Shown here piece by piece: positions 60,967-64,000 of a stretch of DNA of 64,000 bases. The first letter of the stretch is position 1, and the number at the start of each line of letters is the position of its first letter. The DNA is taken from assembly GCA_902602515.1 (NCBI GenBank), contig CACKRG010000002.1:1-64000 (forward strand). Reading direction: 5' to 3'. The notes under the pieces are model-generated. The model did no database searches. It was not told the origin of the DNA and was given only the letters and a program-made list of their open reading frames with translations. The position numbers and the translations under genes are program-made. Origin of the DNA: an uncultured Alphaproteobacteria bacterium (GTDB taxonomy: Bacteria > Pseudomonadota > Alphaproteobacteria > HIMB59 > GCA-002718135).

Positions 60967-61522
60967 CCGATTTATTTTCGGCTGCTTTTTCCTCTTCTTT
61001 AATAGATTCCTCTGCAGCTTCTGCTTTAGATTCTTCTGCTGGTTTGGTTTCTACCTCTTCAGCTTTTGGTTCCTCTGCAGCATTTGTATCTGTATCTGCG
61101 GTTTTTGTTTCCTTTACAGGTGGAGCATCCTCTATATATTCATATTGGTCAGCTTCGTCACCCCTATCTTTATCTGCGATCCTTGCTTTCTTTCCAGATA
61201 ATTCTCTAAGATAATATAGCTTGGCTCTTCTAACATCACCTTTTCTAACAACTTCAATTTTTTCTACTAGTGGACTGAATAAAGGGAATACTCTTTCCAC
61301 ACCCTCTCCATGAGATATTTTTCTCACAGTAAAGTTAGAGTTTACTGAGTTATTTTTTCTTGCAATACAAATACCTTCAAATGCTTGAAGTCTCGACTTA
61401 CTTCCCTCTGTAATTCTTACAGTAACTTTTAGAGTATCACCTGGACGAAAAGCAGGAACTCTTTTTTTTGAAGTTAACTTTTCAATTTGTTGTTTTTCAA
61501 ATGTCTCTAATAAATTACTCAT
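60953..61522 (-). CDS. rplS: Ribosomal protein L19 with acidic C-terminal extension
   Basis: 189 residues. Residues 1-120 are L19 ('[32 protein letters not shown]' and '[18 protein letters not shown]'). Residues about 121-189 form an acidic Glu/Ala/Lys/Pro-rich tail containing '[15 protein letters not shown]', close to the repeat unit of the S16 tail in the same operon. Standard L19 lacks such a tail. It sits at the subunit interface in 50S. The stop lies within leuC. Confidence 0.94.
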   Translation of the reverse strand: MSNLLETFEKQQIEKLTSKKRVPAFRPGDTLKVTVRITEGSKSRLQAFEGICIARKNNSVNSNFTVRKISHGEGVERVFPLFSPLVEKIEVVRKGDVRRAKLYYLRELSGKKARIADKDRGDEADQYEYIEDAPPVKETKTADTDTNAAEEPKAEEVETKPAEESKAEAAEESIKEEEKAAENKSDDNK

Positions 61523-61523
61523 T

Positions 61524-62222
61524 TTATTTTTCCTTTTTAAAAAGATCTGGTCTTAATTCTTTAGTTTTTTCAACCGATTTTTCTTTTCTCCATTTATCAA
61601 TTTTTTCATGATGACCTGATGTTAAAACATCTGGTACTTCATGTTTATTTCCCTGAATATCTTCCCAGGTTTGCGGTCTGGTATAATGAGGATATTCAAG
61701 TAGATTATTAGAAAAAGATTCTTCTAATAAACTTTGTGGATGCCCTAATACTCCAGGAATGAGACGAATACAACCTTCAACTAATACCTGAGCAGCAATC
61801 TCGCCCCCAGATAGGACGTAATCGCCAATACTTATTTCCTGAAAACCAAGAATTTCTATAGCTCTTTGGTCAACCCCCTCAAATCTACCGCATAAAATAA
61901 GCATTTCATCATGTTTTGATAAATTATTAAGTTTGGCTTGAGATAATTTCTGGCCTGATGGTGTTAGAAAAATTTTGCAATAATTATCGGTTTTGAACGT
62001 GATTGAATTTAATGCTTTTTCTATCACATCTGGACGAATAACCATTCCAGGGCCTCCCCCAAAAGGTTCATCATCTACACTTCCTCTTTTATCAATTCCA
62101 AAATTATGTAGATTGACTATCTCGAGAGAAAATTTTTTATTGTTTAATGCATTTCCAATTACAGAATATCCTAATGAGCCAGGAAACATCTCAGGATAAC
62201 AGGTTAAAATTACTACTTTCAT
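61524..62222 (-). CDS. trmD: tRNA (guanine-37-N1)-methyltransferase
   Basis: 232 residues from the ATG at 62222; the tracked ORF start at 62303 reads into rimM and is rejected, because '[15 protein letters not shown]' is the family start and the rimM stop lies two bases upstream. '[13 protein letters not shown]' and '[14 protein letters not shown]' form the trefoil-knot SAM site. It methylates G37 in tRNA and prevents frameshifting. rpsP-rimM-trmD-rplS is the widely conserved operon order. Confidence 0.96.
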   Translation of the reverse strand: MKVVILTCYPEMFPGSLGYSVIGNALNNKKFSLEIVNLHNFGIDKRGSVDDEPFGGGPGMVIRPDVIEKALNSITFKTDNYCKIFLTPSGQKLSQAKLNNLSKHDEMLILCGRFEGVDQRAIEILGFQEISIGDYVLSGGEIAAQVLVEGCIRLIPGVLGHPQSLLEESFSNNLLEYPHYTRPQTWEDIQGNKHEVPDVLTSGHHEKIDKWRKEKSVEKTKELRPDLFKKEK

Positions 62223-62223
62223 A

Positions 62224-62730
62224 TTAATCAAGAATACCAGGTATTGGATCAGCAATAATTTCTTTTTTAATAATATTAACTGATAAAATATTTGTTTTAT
62301 CAAAAGGTATAAGAGTGAGTTTGGTATTATATTTGACTTCTAATAAATCACCTGCTCCAAAATTTTGAACACTTATAACTTTTCCAATACTAGTATTGTC
62401 TTTCAAGAAAATCATGCATTCTATTAGGTCGTTTATGAAAAACTCATTATCTTTTGTTTTTGGGAAAAATTTCTTATTTGAAAAAATTTTTTGACCTTTA
62501 AGCTCTAAAACATCTTCTCTAGAAAAGTATTTTTCAACTTGAACAACACACTTATTATTTTTAAATAAAATATTTTTAAAATTCCAAGCAACTGAACCAT
62601 CAAAATTATAATAGTTTTTTAGATTTTTAAAAGCTTCAAACGAGGTAGTCATCATATTAACTTTTATTTCACCTTTTAATCCTACAGGAGATCCAAACTG
62701 ACCAACAAGCATAATATCTTTTTTACTCAA
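62224..62730 (-). CDS. rimM: 16S rRNA processing protein RimM
   Basis: 168 residues. 'LVGQFGSPVGLKGEIKV' is the RimM N-domain start, and a PRC-barrel domain follows from about residue 92 ('DLIECMIFLKDNTSIGKVISVQNFGAGDLLEVKYN') ending 'PIPGILD'. It binds S19 and helps assemble the 30S head. It lies 14 bases after rpsP and one base before trmD. Confidence 0.94.
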   Translation of the reverse strand: MSKKDIMLVGQFGSPVGLKGEIKVNMMTTSFEAFKNLKNYYNFDGSVAWNFKNILFKNNKCVVQVEKYFSREDVLELKGQKIFSNKKFFPKTKDNEFFINDLIECMIFLKDNTSIGKVISVQNFGAGDLLEVKYNTKLTLIPFDKTNILSVNIIKKEIIADPIPGILD

Positions 62731-62744
62731 AGCAAAAATTAATT

Positions 62745-63485
62745 TTATTCTTTTTTAGCTTCTGCTTCTTCTGCTTTTGGTTCTTCAGCAGGTTGAGTAT
62801 CTTCAGCTGGCTTTGCTTCTGCTTCTTCTGCTTTTGGTTCTTCAGCAGGTTGAGTATCTTCAGCTGGCTTTGCTTCTGCTTCTTCTGCTTTTGGTTCTTC
62901 AGCAGGTTGAGTATCTTCAGCTGGCTTTGCTTCTGCTTCTTCTGCTTTTGGTTCTTCAGCAGGTTGAGTATCTTCAGCTGGCTTTGCTTCTGCTTCTTCT
63001 GCTTTTGGTTCTTCAGCAGGTTGAGTATCTTCAGCTGGCTTTGCTTCTGCTTCTTCTGCTTTTGGTTCTTCAGCAGGTTGAGTATCTTCAGCTGGCTTTG
63101 CTTCTGCTTCTTCTGCTTTTGGTTCTTCTGATGCAGCTTTTGCAGCTTCTTCTTTTTCTTTAGCTGCAGCTAAACGTTCCTGTGCTTTTTTCTTAGGTAG
63201 ATGTTTTTTTGTTTTTTCAGTAATAACTGGTTTTTCCATCACACCAAGATTGCTAAGAAAAATAGAAATTCTATCTGAGGGTTTTGCTCCTTTTGCAATC
63301 CATTCTTTAGCTTTGTCTAAGTCCATTTTAACTCTATCAGCACTATCCTTGGGAAGCATTGGGTTATAAGTTCCAATTTGATCTATAAATTTTCCATCTC
63401 TGGCTCTTCTAGAATCAGCAACTACTATTCTATAAAATGGTCTTTTCTTAGCACCACCTCTTGATAATCTTATTCTTACTGGCAT
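62745..63485 (-). CDS. rpsP: Ribosomal protein S16 with long repeat-containing acidic tail
   Basis: 246 residues, about three times the usual S16. Residues 1-82 are S16 ('[26 protein letters not shown]', '[11 protein letters not shown]', '[14 protein letters not shown]'). A basic bridge (about 83-105, '[16 protein letters not shown]') leads into an Ala/Glu-rich helix and then six copies of a 19-residue unit (120-233, '[19 protein letters not shown]') plus a partial seventh. The S16 core binds 16S rRNA in the 30S body; the tail would extend from the subunit surface. Copy number is probably variable. Confidence 0.95.
   Translation of the reverse strand: MPVRIRLSRGGAKKRPFYRIVVADSRRARDGKFIDQIGTYNPMLPKDSADRVKMDLDKAKEWIAKGAKPSDRISIFLSNLGVMEKPVITEKTKKHLPKKKAQERLAAAKEKEEAAKAASEEPKAEEAEAKPAEDTQPAEEPKAEEAEAKPAEDTQPAEEPKAEEAEAKPAEDTQPAEEPKAEEAEAKPAEDTQPAEEPKAEEAEAKPAEDTQPAEEPKAEEAEAKPAEDTQPAEEPKAEEAEAKKE
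62757..63128 (-). repeat. 57-bp tandem repeat (six full copies plus a partial) in rpsP
   Basis: The unit is 57 bases (19 codons). Six consecutive full copies run 62787-63128, and a seventh partial copy reaches 62757. By reading, the copies appear identical, including at silent positions, which points to recent expansion or active homogenisation. The unit length is a multiple of three, so gain or loss of copies keeps rpsP in frame. Confidence 0.95.
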
Positions 63486-63497
63486 TTTATTTCCTTT

Positions 63498-64000
63498 CTA
63501 ATTAATGTTTGGAGGAAGATTTCCTTGTAATTTTTGCATTAAATCACTGGGAATTCCTCCTTTGCCCATTGATTTCATTCTCTTCATCATTTTTTGTGAT
63601 TGGAGAAACTGTTTTAATAACCTGTTAACGTCTTGAACTTTTGTTCCAGATCCTTTTGAAATTCTAATCTTACGTGAAGCCTTTATTATATCTGGATCAG
63701 CTCTTTCTTTTTTTGTCATTGAATTGATTATAGCTATTTGTTTATCAATCATTGAATTAGAAATTTTATTTTCTGCCATTAACTTCTGTGCCTTTGAAAT
63801 ACCTGGCATCATAGAAAGTAAACCGGAGACTCCACCCATTTTACCCATTTGCTTTAATTGATTGGCAAAATCTTCAAGATCAAATTTTCCTTTAGCGATC
63901 TTTTTTGCCATATCTTCCATTTCTTTTTTATCAATATTTTCAGCTGCTTTTTCGACAAGAGATACAATGTCTCCCATGCCTAAGATTCTTTGTGCAATTC
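63498..64000 (-). CDS. ffh: Signal recognition particle protein Ffh, C-terminal part (5' end outside window)
   Basis: The frame stays open to the end of the window (upstream residues read 'IAQRILG' before the ATG at 63977), so this is the last part of ffh, not a separate gene. About 167 residues are visible: the NG-domain end 'RILGMGDIVSLVEKAAE' and the methionine-rich M domain, with 'GSGTKVQDVNRLLKQFLQSQKMMKRM' binding SRP RNA and the signal sequence. It targets nascent membrane proteins. It precedes rpsP by 12 bases. Confidence 0.95.
   Translation of the reverse strand, partial: IAQRILGMGDIVSLVEKAAENIDKKEMEDMAKKIAKGKFDLEDFANQLKQMGKMGGVSGLLSMMPGISKAQKLMAENKISNSMIDKQIAIINSMTKKERADPDIIKASRKIRISKGSGTKVQDVNRLLKQFLQSQKMMKRMKSMGKGGIPSDLMQKLQGNLPPNIN

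Noticed and set aside
62777-63163. Two plus-strand ORFs of 112 and 128 aa with striking leucine/phenylalanine repeats
   Set aside because: They are antisense reading frames of the rpsP 57-bp repeat; the periodic peptide simply mirrors the repeat.

Overview
The window reads as a stretch of chromosome from a low-GC (very roughly 30% by eye), gene-dense, free-living alphaproteobacterium, most like the streamlined marine lineages (SAR11-like, HIMB59- or AEGEAN-169-type). This is inferred from base composition, very short intergenic gaps, and gene orders characteristic of Alphaproteobacteria: argH-lptM-lysA, metX-metW behind a SAM-II riboswitch, rplU-rpmA-obgE-proB-proA-nadD-rsfS, an F1-only atpHAGDC operon next to rppH and priA, the sdh-mdh-suc-lpd TCA block beside zapE, and ffh-rpsP-rimM-trmD-rplS-leuCDB-asd. 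The lineage cannot be fixed further from this sequence alone. No integrase, transposase, phage gene, CRISPR array or rRNA was seen.

Region by region. 1-4.1 kb: the end of an MBOAT acyltransferase with an SGNH partner (surface O-acylation), an EamA exporter, tRNA-Leu(CAA), then overlapping dedA, dsbB and coq7. 4.1-11.9 kb: an HNH nuclease and several hydrolases, then a minus-strand cluster of metY, an acyl-CoA ligase and a FadN-type bifunctional beta-oxidation enzyme. 12-21 kb: amino-acid biosynthesis (argH, lysA, tyrA, a chorismate mutase-aminotransferase fusion, metX, metW), with plsC and gloB. 21.1-28.7 kb: ribosome, GTPase, proline, NAD and protease genes ending at a sulfotransferase-like gene and rppH. 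28.7-31.3 kb: a large cytosolic glycosidase-like protein of unknown role. 31.3-36.1 kb: the F1 ATP synthase operon. 36.2-39.8 kb: priA, a transaldolase-type aldolase, DUF484 and DUF1737 genes. 39.8-51.7 kb: ten contiguous minus-strand TCA-cycle genes (sdhCDAB-mdh-sucCDAB-lpd). 51.7-52.1 kb: the only long gene-free gap, which holds a structured, probably transcribed RNA. 52.1-56.8 kb: hydrolase, zapE, a 50-codon ORF missing from the ORF track, an MFS transporter, UdgB, DUF924 and tRNA-Arg(UCG). 56.8-64 kb: asd, leuBDC, rplS, trmD, rimM, rpsP and the 3' part of ffh.

How the genes work together: MetX makes O-acetylhomoserine and MetY can sulfhydrylate it, with MetX probably controlled by SAM through SAM-II. 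TyrA and the mutase-aminotransferase fusion cover chorismate to tyrosine/phenylalanine. The TCA block, quinone synthesis (coq7) and F1 ATPase supply respiratory energy. The most unusual items are (i) the structured element beside sdhC, with a duplicated hairpin motif and a plus-strand terminator whose loop can pair with the element's 5' edge; (ii) low-complexity tails on three ribosomal proteins, including an apparently perfect 57-bp tandem repeat in rpsP; (iii) the orphan 868-residue glycosidase-like gene between rppH and atpC; and (iv) a nested 50-codon ORF between the MFS gene and zapE.
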